A DNA stretch of 64,000 nucleotides from Asparagopsis taxiformis (Eukaryota; Rhodophyta; Florideophyceae; Bonnemaisoniales; Bonnemaisoniaceae), in contig JALQPE010000059.1 of NCBI GenBank assembly GCA_030407315.1, positions 235,583-299,582 on the forward strand, read 5' to 3'. Below the pieces are notes generated by a model. It was not told where the DNA came from. It ran no database searches and worked only from the letters and a program-made list of their open reading frames with translations. A program made the position numbers and the translations under genes. The first letter of the stretch is position 1; every line of letters begins with the position of its first letter. Shown here in pieces: positions 9,060 through 19,932 of this stretch.

Positions 9060-9992
9060 TTAGAGTCCGATTCTCTGGTAACTATTACTGCCTTGCGTGT
9101 CGTGACGACGGTCGAAAAAGGTTTTGAAAAGATATGCTGCAACTCCTCCGACCAAAACAATTATTCCGGCTATTTGACCAACATTGAAACCTTCGTGGTG
9201 GCCACCTACGGCTGGTGTCCATACGTTATCATCGCCGGCCGATTCATGGCGCCAATACGGAATACGAATTAGCGCCGACGAGTCACAACAATCCTCCTCA
9301 CCGACCAAACAATCGTCTGGACAATGTATGGTAGACAATCGTGTTCTATGTAAACAAACATGCAGCGCGTCCAAATACACGGTGCCATGTTTCTTCCGAC
9401 AGCGTAAGCGTACTTGAAAACCGCCAGTGGCCACATTGACAGCACGCTGTATCACCTGGTATGAATGATCCTTTTGCGCACTAACAACGACGCCATTGGC
9501 GTTCAACTCACGCAGAAACGAGTATCGATGCGAAAGCTCCAGCACCTTGCGGAAATAAGTGCGCATGGCCATGCCGGAGCACGAGCCATGCAGCAGCCAC
9601 TGACGCTCCCACAGGGCGGTGTCATTGGCGGCGGGCGACAAATCTGGCCAAAAGCGTCGCAACGCCGGTACTATGTCCATAATGTTACTGATGTGAAAGG
9701 GGGCGCCGCAACAGGACGGTGAGGCGCTGGTGGTGAGGCTGGTCGGCCAGAGTCCGCGTACAGTGAAGAAGGCGGGTGGCGCGCGACAGGCCTGCGTTGG
9801 GTTAGATTCTGTGGCGCAAACTGTGAATGGCCATTGCATTGAGAGGATGTAGAGGGAAAAATTAGCCTCCGGTGGAATGTTGGGCAGCAGCGTCACATCT
9901 TGTAACGTGCTGTTGGGACAGATACTGGTGCTGCACAGCGCAAGCAGGTGCAACAAAGTTAGTAAACAGAGGCAACGCAACGACGGCCGCAT
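9060..9992 (-). CDS. RNase T2-family protein, membrane-anchored, probable pseudoenzyme
   Basis: A secretory-pathway protein with an N-terminal signal peptide (LCLLTLLHLLALCSTS), the RNase T2 fold, and a C-terminal transmembrane helix (GIIVLVGGVAAYLF) followed by a short basic tail. T2 enzymes cut RNA with two His residues in conserved motifs. The first motif is normally FTIHGLWP; here it is FTVRGLWP, so the catalytic His is Arg (codon at 9756-9758). The second motif, normally WxKHGTC, reads WLLHGSC: the His stays but the Lys is Leu. Cleavage activity is therefore doubtful. Paired Cys residues remain. It could act as an RNA-binding receptor or decoy in the vacuole or at the cell surface; that is inference. 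Its 3' end converges on the coiled-coil gene 84 bp away. Confidence 0.82.
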   Translation of the reverse strand: MRPSLRCLCLLTLLHLLALCSTSICPNSTLQDVTLLPNIPPEANFSLYILSMQWPFTVCATESNPTQACRAPPAFFTVRGLWPTSLTTSASPSCCGAPFHISNIMDIVPALRRFWPDLSPAANDTALWERQWLLHGSCSGMAMRTYFRKVLELSHRYSFLRELNANGVVVSAQKDHSYQVIQRAVNVATGGFQVRLRCRKKHGTVYLDALHVCLHRTRLSTIHCPDDCLVGEEDCCDSSALIRIPYWRHESAGDDNVWTPAVGGHHEGFNVGQIAGIIVLVGGVAAYLFKTFFDRRHDTQGSNSYQRIGL

Positions 9993-10353
9993 GATGGTGC
10001 GGACCGTGCGCGCAGATCGGATGCGCGATGTCTGGGCTTGACGAGACGATGCTGCGCGAGCCGATGCGATTTGTAAAGGGGACGCGCAATCGTTTCAAGC
10101 GCCATAGGCAGTGTAGAAGGACAAACTTTATGGATCACTCGCTGCTCACATTATGGCGTATCTAATCTACGCACTTCTCATATCATACCAATTGTGATTT
10201 TGCGCAGATTTTCCAGCCCAATGGCTCAACATTTCCGCGCCACGTCATCGCAACACCAAACTCCTTTACAGCTCTTAACATACTTATCCTAATCAACTAA
10301 AGTCAGTTTCGACAAAAAGTTAAGCTTGCAGCCCTTTTTAACACACTTTCTTC
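9993..10353. other. Intergenic region upstream of the RNase T2-like gene
   Basis: About 360 bp between two minus-strand genes. It must carry the RNase T2-like promoter and the zinc-finger gene's 3' end. I see no distinct element. Confidence 0.4.
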
Positions 10354-11439
10354 TCACATTTGAGAGTCTTCGAGAAATGACTCAAACGGATCGCTCGTTC
10401 CGTCAAGCTTGCACGACGATAATGATGGCAGTAGCGTATTACTTGCCCGCCCGTCCAGTTCCTCACCGAACATTGATAGTTCCATATTTGGCATATCCAC
10501 GATCGGAGGCGGTGTGTATGATCCGACTGTTGTGGACGGTGTCATAGTGGTCACATCCTCCATCGAGCGTACATTTAACGGCGACACACGATTCGAACGC
10601 GATGTGATCATGTATCCAAACGGTACTTCGCGCTTCACCTCACCCGATCTCATGTTGCTCTCTCCAATTCTCCCGCTTCGTCCAACCGCATATGACGAAC
10701 TCCCCTCCACTCCGTTTTCTGTCACCGACTTTTTACCAACCACCTTATCGGGCTTGCCGTGGCCTTGGCCCGCCTTGAATAGAATCGAATTGATGGAAGT
10801 ATCTCCCGGCTCTCCGGGAAGCACATCACCTTTCTTCGTGCGATGCCAATTTATATGTGATACAATGCTGCTCTTCCAGCGGAATTGCTTCTCACAAGTG
10901 AGGAACGGGCAATTGTAGGGTTTATCACCAGAATGCAGTCGGCCGTGAATCTTCAAGTTGTGTGCACGCTTAAAGATCTTTCCACATACTGAGCAAACAT
11001 GTTTTGCCTTTGTCACTGCTCCAGACAACAGTGAACGACCCGAGCTTTCGCTCCTCATACTGTCATCCTTGCATCTATTCTGTGCAGCACCTCCTGAACG
11101 ACGAGAGAACGTCTCACTAATTGATGCCTGAGTATATGGGCGTGAACGAAGTAGTTGATTATGGCTTCCAGAAGACTCCACCAAAAGGTTGTTGTGTGTG
11201 CAGTCCTGTTTCTCCCTTACTTCAAGGTTCTCCTTTGAAGTGACAGGAAGAAACGTGAGTACTTCAGAGGGTTGTCCAAACGTCAATTCGTTCATATGGT
11301 TTCTCGCTGATGAGCCTGTCGAGGATGGAGCATGTTCCTCTAGGTTATAACCTTCTGGGACGTAGAGGAGGCCCTGACTTATGCCCAGGCTTTCTTCGAT
11401 CACCATACCTGTTACGTCAGCTTCGGTATTTGAATCCAT
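10354..11439 (-). CDS. C2H2 zinc-finger transcription factor
   Basis: A 361-residue protein with two adjacent Kruppel-type fingers at about residues 140-200. The first runs from CSVCGKIF to HGRLH, the linker is SGDKPYN, and the second runs from CPFLTCEKQF to HINWH with the wider C-X4-C spacing common in eukaryotic factors. The flanks are Ser/Thr-rich and disordered. Two fingers with a TGEKP-like linker suggest sequence-specific DNA binding. Targets are unknown. Confidence 0.8.
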   Translation of the reverse strand: MDSNTEADVTGMVIEESLGISQGLLYVPEGYNLEEHAPSSTGSSARNHMNELTFGQPSEVLTFLPVTSKENLEVREKQDCTHNNLLVESSGSHNQLLRSRPYTQASISETFSRRSGGAAQNRCKDDSMRSESSGRSLLSGAVTKAKHVCSVCGKIFKRAHNLKIHGRLHSGDKPYNCPFLTCEKQFRWKSSIVSHINWHRTKKGDVLPGEPGDTSINSILFKAGQGHGKPDKVVGKKSVTENGVEGSSSYAVGRSGRIGESNMRSGEVKREVPFGYMITSRSNRVSPLNVRSMEDVTTMTPSTTVGSYTPPPIVDMPNMELSMFGEELDGRASNTLLPSLSSCKLDGTSDPFESFLEDSQM

Positions 11440-12425
11440 AGCAGGCAGTGCGCGAGCGATGAGACAGCCAATATGGGAATGGCTCTGAAGCTGAATGGAG
11501 TACCCTCTCAGCTAGATGCTGGGAGGTGGTGGTGAGTGACAAAAATGGAGTTTCACAGTGTTGGTTGTTTCCGTGTGCAGACGAGATGGCTCTTAAGACA
11601 GTGAATTACGGTAAGATTGAAAGGGAAGATCGCATCCTTTTATGCCTTCTACGGAAAAATTGAATGGCAGGGAAACGAGGGAGCAGGTATTACGTAGTGT
11701 TCAAGCGTGCTGTTTTTCCAACGAATTTGAGAACAACAACATCGTTGGGGCTTATCACTGCAGCAGTGCAAAATTTGCACACTGCCGTTCGACGCGAAAA
11801 GGTCGGTCCTGTGCCACGACCGCACAGACACTGATTAGCTGGCGAACGCGCCGATAATTGTTACTTGCTTGTTATTATTAATGGACCGAGGGAAAAAAGG
11901 GGGAAAAGACAGAGATTGTGGTGAGCTGCGGCGACGGTCACCGCTTGAAGCGGGTGTGGCAGTGCGGACGTGGACTGACAGTTGGACATCACAAGGCGGC
12001 TGAGAACGTAAGAGGTGCGGACGTAATAGCGATTGCTGGTCGAAATGTTGAAGTGAGCACAAAAGTTGAGCGGCGGGTGGCCCAGGGAACGAATGAATTT
12101 GGTTTTATTTGCCGTTATGCAAGCTGCTGCTGCAATTTGGTTGGCTTACATCGCCCTCAACATTTCAAGAGCCAGTAGTCAACTTGCCGCTCCAGGCGTG
12201 GCAAGCTTAAACACCTGTCGTGTCTACGCGCATCCCCTCGCCTCTCCCTCTGCCCTTCACCACGTCCGCCTCCATCTGTCAGTCCCTTTTCAATTATGAA
12301 CAGATACATGCCTTCCATCTTTACATTTTACAAGTTGCATTGCTCAGCACTTTACTGAGAAGCATGTACACCTATTCGCACGTCTCCAACCTGTTCGAGA
12401 CAATGACGACAGGAAACGAGTTGTT
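11440..12425. other. Intergenic region between zinc-finger and nucleoporin genes
   Basis: Nearly 1 kb with no supported gene. A short plus-strand frame near 12093-12299 begins with a hydrophobic stretch (MNLVLFAVMQAAAAIWLAYI) that could be a tiny membrane protein, but nothing else supports it. Confidence 0.4.
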
Positions 12426-13933
12426 CTATTTCTCACCTTCTCTCTTATTATACTTTTCAACCGCACAAACCAAACTACTAACATCATCGCGCGTCGCAAA
12501 TTTCACCAGGAACGCCGTTCGTGTCTTCTTCCCACCCTCCTTCGTTTCAAATCCTTGCAGCCTTAGCGACCTTTCTGTAGCCTGGTCCAACTTGAAACCT
12601 GGGAATACTGCCGTGTTCAGAACAACGCGTAGAGTAGCCTCAGTTCTCATCAATAAACGTAAGCTATTCGATTTCTTATGTTTGTTAAGTTTGAGCGGTC
12701 CAACGCCTCGCTCTTTCCACGATCGTGCCCCCTTATCATCAGTCTCAAGGCTGTAGAGCTTCGCACGCGCCCGGAACACTTCCTCCTCATCCTCTTCGCC
12801 TGTTTCAACCTGCGTTTCCTTGAACGCTGGCGCCGCTTCCTTCGGCACAGGCTCGGCAGCAGTCGTCGGTTTGAATGAAAACACGTTGGCTGCCTCGCCA
12901 GAGTTTGCCGCGCTCGCAAATGTTTTCGCTGGTGATGAACCTGAGATGCCTCCAAATGTAATTGGTTTTGGTGCCACCGACTTGACGTTCACCGGCTGCG
13001 CAACAACCGTTGCGCTGCTGTTCAGCTCGCTTGATTTCTTTCCATTCAAAGGCGAAGCAGAACTAACAGGGTCTTTTGCTGCAGTAGGGGCACCATTTGT
13101 GCTTGGGTCTGGTTTCTTCGTTGAATCAGATTCATTCTTCGTCTCGATTTTCTGAGGCTCTGTTACTGTTTGCGCAGGGTTAGCTTCTTCCTCAGGCTTT
13201 TCCTCAGTGTCTGGATCTCTAGGTTTGCTTTCAGGATCAGCTTCAGTCTTCGATTCTGTTGTCTTCTCGGGTTGATTCTCTTTTTCAATTTTTCATCTGC
13301 TGCTTCTTTGGGTTTTTCAAGTACCTCGACGGGGTGTTTGGTCTTTTCGCCCTCTTCACGCTTCGGTTCGTCGACGGTTTCTGCATTGTCTTCCGCTTCC
13401 TTCGTAACTACATCTGCCTTCGTATCCTTCGCAGACTCCAATTCGGAAGCAGGGGCTGGAGCGGCTTCTTTCGCTGGAACGGGAAGCTTAGTTGTCGCAA
13501 ACGGATTAGGCGGCTTGGGCGCCTCGGTAACCGGATTCGGCGCATTAGTGATTGGATTGGGAGCGACCGGATTCTGCACTGCCGCAAACGGATTGACTGG
13601 CCTCGCATCAGACGTAGTGGATTCGGGAGTGGGACGCTGTATGGTGCGGCGAACTTTCACAATTCGACGTGTGGCCATTACGTTTGGAGGCGCTTTCTCG
13701 AAATCACCTGGCGTGCCATTCTCCGGCTGGTCTTCACGGCTATCAGAGGCAAGGAATTCGTCTTTAGTCAACTGCGATTCTGGGTTGCGCTTCATGGTTT
13801 GGAATTGTGGCAGGGCGGGTAACGGGCGTTCAACTGAGGTGGATGAGGGGGCCGAGGAGGGTAGCTGGGCGGGGTGGAAAAGGCGCGTTTCCGTTTCATC
13901 GTATGGCTCAATTTTTTCGGATTTAGGATCCAT
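12426..13933 (-). CDS. Nup50/Nup2-like FG nucleoporin, reading frame broken once
   Basis: Nuclear-basket nucleoporin that binds importin-alpha and Ran during cargo release. The first part (13933 to ~13290) carries the Nup50 N-terminal signature KRNPESQLTKDEF and NPF-type repeats. The last part (ending 12426) has FG-like motifs (ITFGG, VFSFKP) and a Ran-binding (RanBP1-type) domain, from FRARAKLYSL through RTEATLRVVLNTAVF. The two parts lie in different frames. Coding character passes from one to the other at the A-rich tract at 13281-13293 (minus strand), which needs a -1 shift. No plausible intron bridges them. The alternatives are an assembly error in a homopolymer, a real mutation, or programmed frameshifting on GAAAAAG. 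Expected product is about 500 aa. Confidence 0.75.
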
Positions 13934-14218
13934 TTCATTAATTAGATCCGAATGTATCGGACAAACTGGTGAATGTGTGTACCAAACGTGTAAACCTTGT
14001 CAAAAAATAATACATTGTGTCAGGAGAGGAGTGAATTGAGCACGTAGGGCCACATTTCTCGTTATCCAACCAACAAGTAACAAGTCGGCTTTTTCTTGTC
14101 AGTTCGCTGATCATCCAGCACAGCGTAAGAGTAACGCAATAATAAAGTCATCATCTTCACCGCTCCATCCTTTCCATCAATCTCAACTATTCGCTTCCAT
14201 TGAACGCGTCTAGGTTGC

Positions 14219-17200
14219 GTGAGCACTTCCGTCATGACCGTGCAACCGCCACCGGACTCGGCTCCCCCGCAACCTCCATTGCCGGAAATTGTGGATGGAA
14301 TCGAAATGCCCACCGAGCCCGCGCATTCAACACCTTCTTCGCCCGTGGCTCAAATTGCACCACAGCCTACCGATGATGGCCGTCAGCCAGTTCGAGAGGG
14401 TGACCTTGCTGCATTTGCAGAATTGCTCACAAGATTTGCTACCAGAATAGAAAAGGCATCCCCCGGTCGCAAGTACCGCCCGCTGCGCACTGCGTGGTCC
14501 GATGCACTTGCCGAAACTGCAGCTGCCCCTTCACGCGTCAATCTAAATGCAGTATCTGACCTCGTCATCAATGCATTGCAACTCGGATGCGAGTCTGGAA
14601 AGATCGCTGTAGTCGATGCATGTCTCGATTGCATTCACCGATTATTCGAGTATGGTCATCTTGGTTCAACTGTCCTTCCACCACTGACTGCTACACCACC
14701 CGCAGCTGAGCAGACAGATATGAAACTCGATGGGCCGCCAAACGCGTTGGACACAGTCATTAAAATGGTCTGCTCTTGCCTGGAAGTGAAGGACGAGGAG
14801 GTATATTTGCGTATGGTGCAAACTTTGCTTACCGCCGCGACGCGTACAAGATCCGGTCTCCATCATGGCATGTTGCTAGCTGCTGTGCGAACCATTTACA
14901 ATATCTATCTCAATGCATACACATCTGGTACACGCACGACAGCCCGCGTGTCACTTATGCAGATTTTGAACCTAGTATTTACGAGAATGGAAGCCGAATC
15001 AGCGGAGGATGTGACGACAACATCATTTTCTTCCGGAAAGTCTGCGACAGACGGCGTGGATGTTGCACGCCTGGCTCCGCCTGCTGAAGAGAGCACCGAT
15101 GTGTCCTCTGATTTTGCATCAGTTCTTCAGAATGATGCCTATCTACTCTTCCGTGCATTATGCAAGCTGTCAGCGAAAGATGTGCCGGATGGAACAGCAG
15201 TAGATACCGTTACCATTCACTCCAAACTTCTCTCACTCGAGTTGTTGCGCAATCTCGTTGGAAACAGCGGCCCAGTCTTTCGAAGCAGCGAGCGTTTTAT
15301 TTATGCCTTGCGTCAATATCTAGCGCTTTCTTTATTGACTAACTGCTTGTCTAGTTCCATGGAGGTGGTTGATGTGTCTTTTGACATATTTGAAATGCTT
15401 TTGCGGAAAGACAATCTTCGTCCTTTGCTTAAGACAGAAATCGGTGCTCTATTCGACACTGTGATTTTCCGTTTCCTTGAGTCGCCCACTGCTGGCCCAC
15501 TTCGCAAACGTCGTGCGTTAACCTTTATCAATAGGTTGTCCAATGACAGACAAACTATGGCTGATATGTTCTTGAATTACGACTGTGATATAACGTCCCC
15601 CAAGATATTTGAGCGAATTGTTAATATCCTCTCCGCGACTGCGCAGGACAAGAGCAAGACCGATGCTCCCACCTCTACTGCACAATCCCCTCCTGGTCTA
15701 GGTCAGATAGACATGAGGGTTCTGGCTGTCACATCGATCATTCAGGTTGTGCGTGCTTTGAGGAATTGGTCAAAGCCTATTGAAGATTCTAAGGAAGAGA
15801 GGAAAATTGATTTTGCTGCCAGTGAAAATTCGCAACCAGATCCAGTTGAGGACCAGGAGGAGGTGAATGGCAAACACAACGTAGATGATGTAGTGAGTCC
15901 AGTAAGTGCCGATGAAGACGACGAGGAAACGCATGAAGGCGAAGCAAAGGACTCCGAAAGGCCGGCTCGAACGCGTACATCTGGTTCTGGTCGAATGGTC
16001 ATGGGGGTCGTTTCCGAGGGTAGCGATCTGGATACTTCCAAGTTTGAAGAAGCTCTTCGTGCCAAGCGCGAGATGGCAGAAGGCATCAAGTTGTTCAATA
16101 CAAAACCAAAACGAGGCATTGAATATCTTACCAAAGCTGGCAGATTGCGCAAAGATCCAAACGAGATTGCTCAATTCTTACAAAATGCAGAGAGTCTCGA
16201 CGCTGCCATGATTGGAGAATTTATCGGTGATGGCAATGTGTTCAACGTTAGTGTGATGCATGCATACACAGACATGCATGATTTCTCAGATCTCACCTTT
16301 GACGGTGCACTAAGAAAGCATCTAAGTGGTTTTCGTCTTCCAGGTGAAGCTCAGAAAATCGATCGTATCATGGAAAAGTATGCATCTCGATATTGTGAAT
16401 GTAACCCCGACGTGTTTGCAAATGCAGATGCAGCGTACGTGCTTGCCTACTCAACGATCATGTTGCATACAGATGCGCATAACAATACAATCAAGAACAA
16501 AATGACAAAGGAAGACTTTATTAAGAATAATCGCGGCATTAACGATGGCGGTGACCTTGATCCAGTTTTCTTGGGCGGTCTGTATGATCGGATTACTAAA
16601 ACAGAGATTCGACTCGGAAGCTCTTTGAAGGACTCTACCCCTGGGGCAGATGCCAAGAAGGCACTCGACAACAGTGCTGCAGCCGCAACGCTGGACCCGG
16701 CACAGAAGGCGAAGCAGTTCAAGGAAGAGAGTGAACGGCTAATGGCTGGGACGAAGGCCTTATTTGCAGATAAGCGTCGGAGTGCGGAGGATTACACCTA
16801 CTACTCTGCGACAAATGTATACCATGCACGGTTGATGTTCGATACAGCGTGGTACCCAGTACTTGCAGCCGTATCGTTGAACCTCGAGGAAGCCTCTCCA
16901 TCTGACACAAATGTTGTAGCTTTATGTTTGGATGGGTTCCGAAACGGAATTGCAATTGCTTCAACATTTGGAATGGCCACCACAAAAGATGCATTTGTTT
17001 CGTCGCTAGCCAAGTTTACGCACCTAAACAGCATATCAGAGATGCGGCCGAAGAATGTAGAGTGTGTTCGGATGATCTTGGCTATTGCAGCCATGGAGGG
17101 TAACAACCTCGGAGAACAATGGGTGGTTATTGTGCGTGCTATATCACAATTGGAGCAAATCCGAGCAGTTACGGCTGGAAACCCTGGAAAGTATTTGTTA

Positions 17201-19624
17201 CAAAACGCTCCGTTAGTAGGCATCGGCGGCTTACAAGGAACCGATGACCAGGGAGGTAGCGCCGGCTATGTGAGAACAGTGAGTAGCTCGTCAGCAGGAT
17301 CTGGGACAGCAGATGGTTCGCATTCTTCTACGAGCCCTGCAAATGGGAGCCGTCGTCACTCTGCCTCTAGGAATGGGAGTAGCCCCGTTAGTAGCGGGAA
17401 TAGTGTCCTAGCACGCATTGACTCGAAGGCAGCTTCAATGGCATCAACGATCGCCGAAAGCGAGATTGAACGTATATTCAGCAACTCGTCACAACTTTCG
17501 GCATCCGGCGTCTCGGATTTTTGCGGAGCGCTTTGTACAGTCGCACTGGAGGAACTCGGGGAGGGCGATTCACCTCGCATATTTTGTCTACAGAAGATTG
17601 TTGAGATGGCATATTACAACATGGCATCACGTACGCGGATTGAATGGGGTAAAATCTGGACACAGATGGGACCATTCTTTGCTTCTGCCATGTGCCACAG
17701 TAACCGAGATGTTGCCATGTACTCAATCGATGCTCTCCGACAATTGGCATCCAAATTCCTGGACAAAGACGAGCTTTCAAACTTTTCATTCCAGAGATCG
17801 TTCCTGAAACCGTTTGAAGTTTGCTTCTCCAAGTCTAAAGTAGTAGCGGTGCGTGAATTGGTGCTGACGTGTATATCGCAAATTGTACTTGCTCGCGCCT
17901 CGAATATCAAGTCTGGCTGGAAATCTGTGTTCACTGTTTTATCCATGGCTGCTGATGATCGAACAGAATCGATAATGAATTTTGGGTGGCAGATTGTGGA
18001 TTCTATTGCTCGCAAGTACATCGGTGTGCTGGACGACGTATTCGTTGACGCGGTAACGGGGATTGCATCTTATGCGCACACGGGGCTATCATCTGTTGTA
18101 TCACTGGCAGCGATTGAGATGCTTGCTGGACGGTGTGCGATGGCATTAGCAGATGGGAACGCTCTATCTGTGCTGCGTGAGTCTCCAGCGGATGAGTTTT
18201 TCAGTGCGGATGTTGACGCGCACATGGGTGCGTGGTTCCCTCTTCTAACGGGACTGGCAGGAGCCATGCAAGATGAGCGAGAGAAGGTGCGAGTCGGAGC
18301 GAACGACGGATTATATCGGGTGTTGACTGAACATGGTGGGCGGTTTGCGCCGTCAATGTGGACACTCGTATTCCGAGGGGTGTTAGCACCTGTATTTGAC
18401 GATGTGAAGCATCTTGCAGGGAGCACGGATGAGGCGGAAGTAGCTGCGATTGCTGAATGGGCTGGAAGCGCTGGATCTGCATCTCTCAAGTCGCTTGTGG
18501 ACGTTTTTGTGTTGCACGTGAAAGTGACTCGAGGATTAATTGGAGAGATTATGAGTTTGATCCGTGGATGGATTGTACAGGAGAACGAAGTGGTTGCTCG
18601 CGAAGGTATGAGCGTTCTTGCGAGATTAATCATGAGTAGTGGAGACGTTTTATCAGAAGAGGAATGGGACGGGATTGTTGAAGCAGTGGATAAGTTGTTC
18701 AGTGACACGATGCCGCATGAAATACTTGGACCGGCGGACAGCGAAGACAAGATTGATTTCCGTGTTGTAAGGGCCAAGTGCGTGGTCCAATTACTGTTGA
18801 TACAAGTTGTACAGGAAATTGTGGTGACGTTCTACCAGCAATTAAGTACGCAGCAGATCTGCATATTATCTGAAAGTCTACACGGGTCGTACAAGTTTGC
18901 ACATGAATTCAATGGGGATATTGAACTACGATATTCGTTATGGCGGGCTGGGTTTATGAACCAAGTGCCGAATCTATTGAAGCAGGAGACGAATGGGCTA
19001 ATGGTGCAGATTCGGATTGCGCTGTGGCTTGTTCTGGACGAGAAGAGGGGTGAGGACGACACGCGATTGACAGAACTGTGCAAAAGCGTGTTGGAGAGCT
19101 ATATTGAAGGGTGCGACGGGGATGAGAGGGGGGAGGAACGACGGGAAGTGCAAGCGATGGCTACAGTTGTGGGTGTTGTGGCGTATGCTGCGGGTAGCGC
19201 TGCTGGAGTTGGAGAGAAAGTGAGCGGGCTTGCGCTCAAGGCACTGGTTGAGAGCGACGACCGGAGCGTGCGGCGAGCACTTGGAGAGTTGTTTGGGAGG
19301 GAGGGAGAAAAGAATGAGGGAGAAATACCAGGGGAGAGTGTGGAGCGCATTGTGCGCGTGACAGGGCGGTTGGAGGAGGATAACGGAATGAGGCAAGTGA
19401 CAAATGATGTAGTGGGTAGTTTACACAAGGTGGGCGGAGTGCAACAAGTGGTGCTGTTAGTGGAAGAGGAGGAGAATTGTTTTGTGAAGGTGGTTGGCAA
19501 GGCGACAAGTGAAATGCTGTTGTGCAGCGTTGGCAGCGTGCGCGGTGTTGGTGTTGCAGCGATTGTAACGCTGGAACAAGTGCCCAGGGTGGCGTCGATT
19601 GTAGACGCTGCACAATTGGACTAG
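14219..19624 (+). CDS. BIG-family Sec7 guanine-nucleotide exchange factor for Arf
   Basis: A large (1801 aa) ARF-GEF of the BIG/Sec7p class that activates Arf at the trans-Golgi for vesicle coat recruitment. The N-terminal DCB and HUS helical regions occupy about residues 50-470, with an acidic linker. The Sec7 domain is at about residues 620-800, with the catalytic glutamate in LPGEAQ (residue 710) and the conserved motif YSTIMLHTDAHN. C-terminal HDS helical repeats follow. Order and size match BIG1-5 and yeast Sec7. The Met at residue 37 is also possible as a start. It is transcribed divergently from the nucleoporin gene across 285 bp. Confidence 0.92.
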   Translation: MSTSVMTVQPPPDSAPPQPPLPEIVDGIEMPTEPAHSTPSSPVAQIAPQPTDDGRQPVREGDLAAFAELLTRFATRIEKASPGRKYRPLRTAWSDALAETAAAPSRVNLNAVSDLVINALQLGCESGKIAVVDACLDCIHRLFEYGHLGSTVLPPLTATPPAAEQTDMKLDGPPNALDTVIKMVCSCLEVKDEEVYLRMVQTLLTAATRTRSGLHHGMLLAAVRTIYNIYLNAYTSGTRTTARVSLMQILNLVFTRMEAESAEDVTTTSFSSGKSATDGVDVARLAPPAEESTDVSSDFASVLQNDAYLLFRALCKLSAKDVPDGTAVDTVTIHSKLLSLELLRNLVGNSGPVFRSSERFIYALRQYLALSLLTNCLSSSMEVVDVSFDIFEMLLRKDNLRPLLKTEIGALFDTVIFRFLESPTAGPLRKRRALTFINRLSNDRQTMADMFLNYDCDITSPKIFERIVNILSATAQDKSKTDAPTSTAQSPPGLGQIDMRVLAVTSIIQVVRALRNWSKPIEDSKEERKIDFAASENSQPDPVEDQEEVNGKHNVDDVVSPVSADEDDEETHEGEAKDSERPARTRTSGSGRMVMGVVSEGSDLDTSKFEEALRAKREMAEGIKLFNTKPKRGIEYLTKAGRLRKDPNEIAQFLQNAESLDAAMIGEFIGDGNVFNVSVMHAYTDMHDFSDLTFDGALRKHLSGFRLPGEAQKIDRIMEKYASRYCECNPDVFANADAAYVLAYSTIMLHTDAHNNTIKNKMTKEDFIKNNRGINDGGDLDPVFLGGLYDRITKTEIRLGSSLKDSTPGADAKKALDNSAAAATLDPAQKAKQFKEESERLMAGTKALFADKRRSAEDYTYYSATNVYHARLMFDTAWYPVLAAVSLNLEEASPSDTNVVALCLDGFRNGIAIASTFGMATTKDAFVSSLAKFTHLNSISEMRPKNVECVRMILAIAAMEGNNLGEQWVVIVRAISQLEQIRAVTAGNPGKYLLQNAPLVGIGGLQGTDDQGGSAGYVRTVSSSSAGSGTADGSHSSTSPANGSRRHSASRNGSSPVSSGNSVLARIDSKAASMASTIAESEIERIFSNSSQLSASGVSDFCGALCTVALEELGEGDSPRIFCLQKIVEMAYYNMASRTRIEWGKIWTQMGPFFASAMCHSNRDVAMYSIDALRQLASKFLDKDELSNFSFQRSFLKPFEVCFSKSKVVAVRELVLTCISQIVLARASNIKSGWKSVFTVLSMAADDRTESIMNFGWQIVDSIARKYIGVLDDVFVDAVTGIASYAHTGLSSVVSLAAIEMLAGRCAMALADGNALSVLRESPADEFFSADVDAHMGAWFPLLTGLAGAMQDEREKVRVGANDGLYRVLTEHGGRFAPSMWTLVFRGVLAPVFDDVKHLAGSTDEAEVAAIAEWAGSAGSASLKSLVDVFVLHVKVTRGLIGEIMSLIRGWIVQENEVVAREGMSVLARLIMSSGDVLSEEEWDGIVEAVDKLFSDTMPHEILGPADSEDKIDFRVVRAKCVVQLLLIQVVQEIVVTFYQQLSTQQICILSESLHGSYKFAHEFNGDIELRYSLWRAGFMNQVPNLLKQETNGLMVQIRIALWLVLDEKRGEDDTRLTELCKSVLESYIEGCDGDERGEERREVQAMATVVGVVAYAAGSAAGVGEKVSGLALKALVESDDRSVRRALGELFGREGEKNEGEIPGESVERIVRVTGRLEEDNGMRQVTNDVVGSLHKVGGVQQVVLLVEEEENCFVKVVGKATSEMLLCSVGSVRGVGVAAIVTLEQVPRVASIVDAAQLD

Positions 19625-19932
19625 GGGCGGAAACACGGGGACTGGGGACGGGACCGTTGGGGGCTGGAATCATATGTCAGCAGTGACACGCAAACCAAAT
19701 CGCGCAGCACAAAACTTAGACTAGTGTACTGTACTGTACTGTACGGCATGTACGGTAAATCATCGTCGGACAGCAAGCCAAGCGTGACCTGACCAACCAC
19801 AGGCGCCAAACATGTTACCGACAGTAACACTGCTGCTGCCTGCGCTCAGCGTTGTCAACCTTAACACACTAGCCATCCATCCGTCCCTCCCCCATACTCT
19901 ACCCTCGCGTCCATCCTTCAAGCCGAGCACCA
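19625..19932. repeat. Intergenic region with a GTACT microsatellite
   Basis: A short tandem run of the pentamer GTACT (three and a half units) sits at 19726-19744, 100 bp past the Sec7 gene stop. Nothing else is recognised in the gap. Confidence 0.6.

Noticed and set aside
12066..12299. Short hydrophobic plus-strand frame as a small membrane protein
   Set aside because: Only the first 20 residues look protein-like; the rest has no coding character and no homologue is recognised.
13170..14039. Plus-strand open frame of 289 codons across the nucleoporin gene
   Set aside because: Shadow frame; the minus strand carries Nup50 and Ran-binding signatures.
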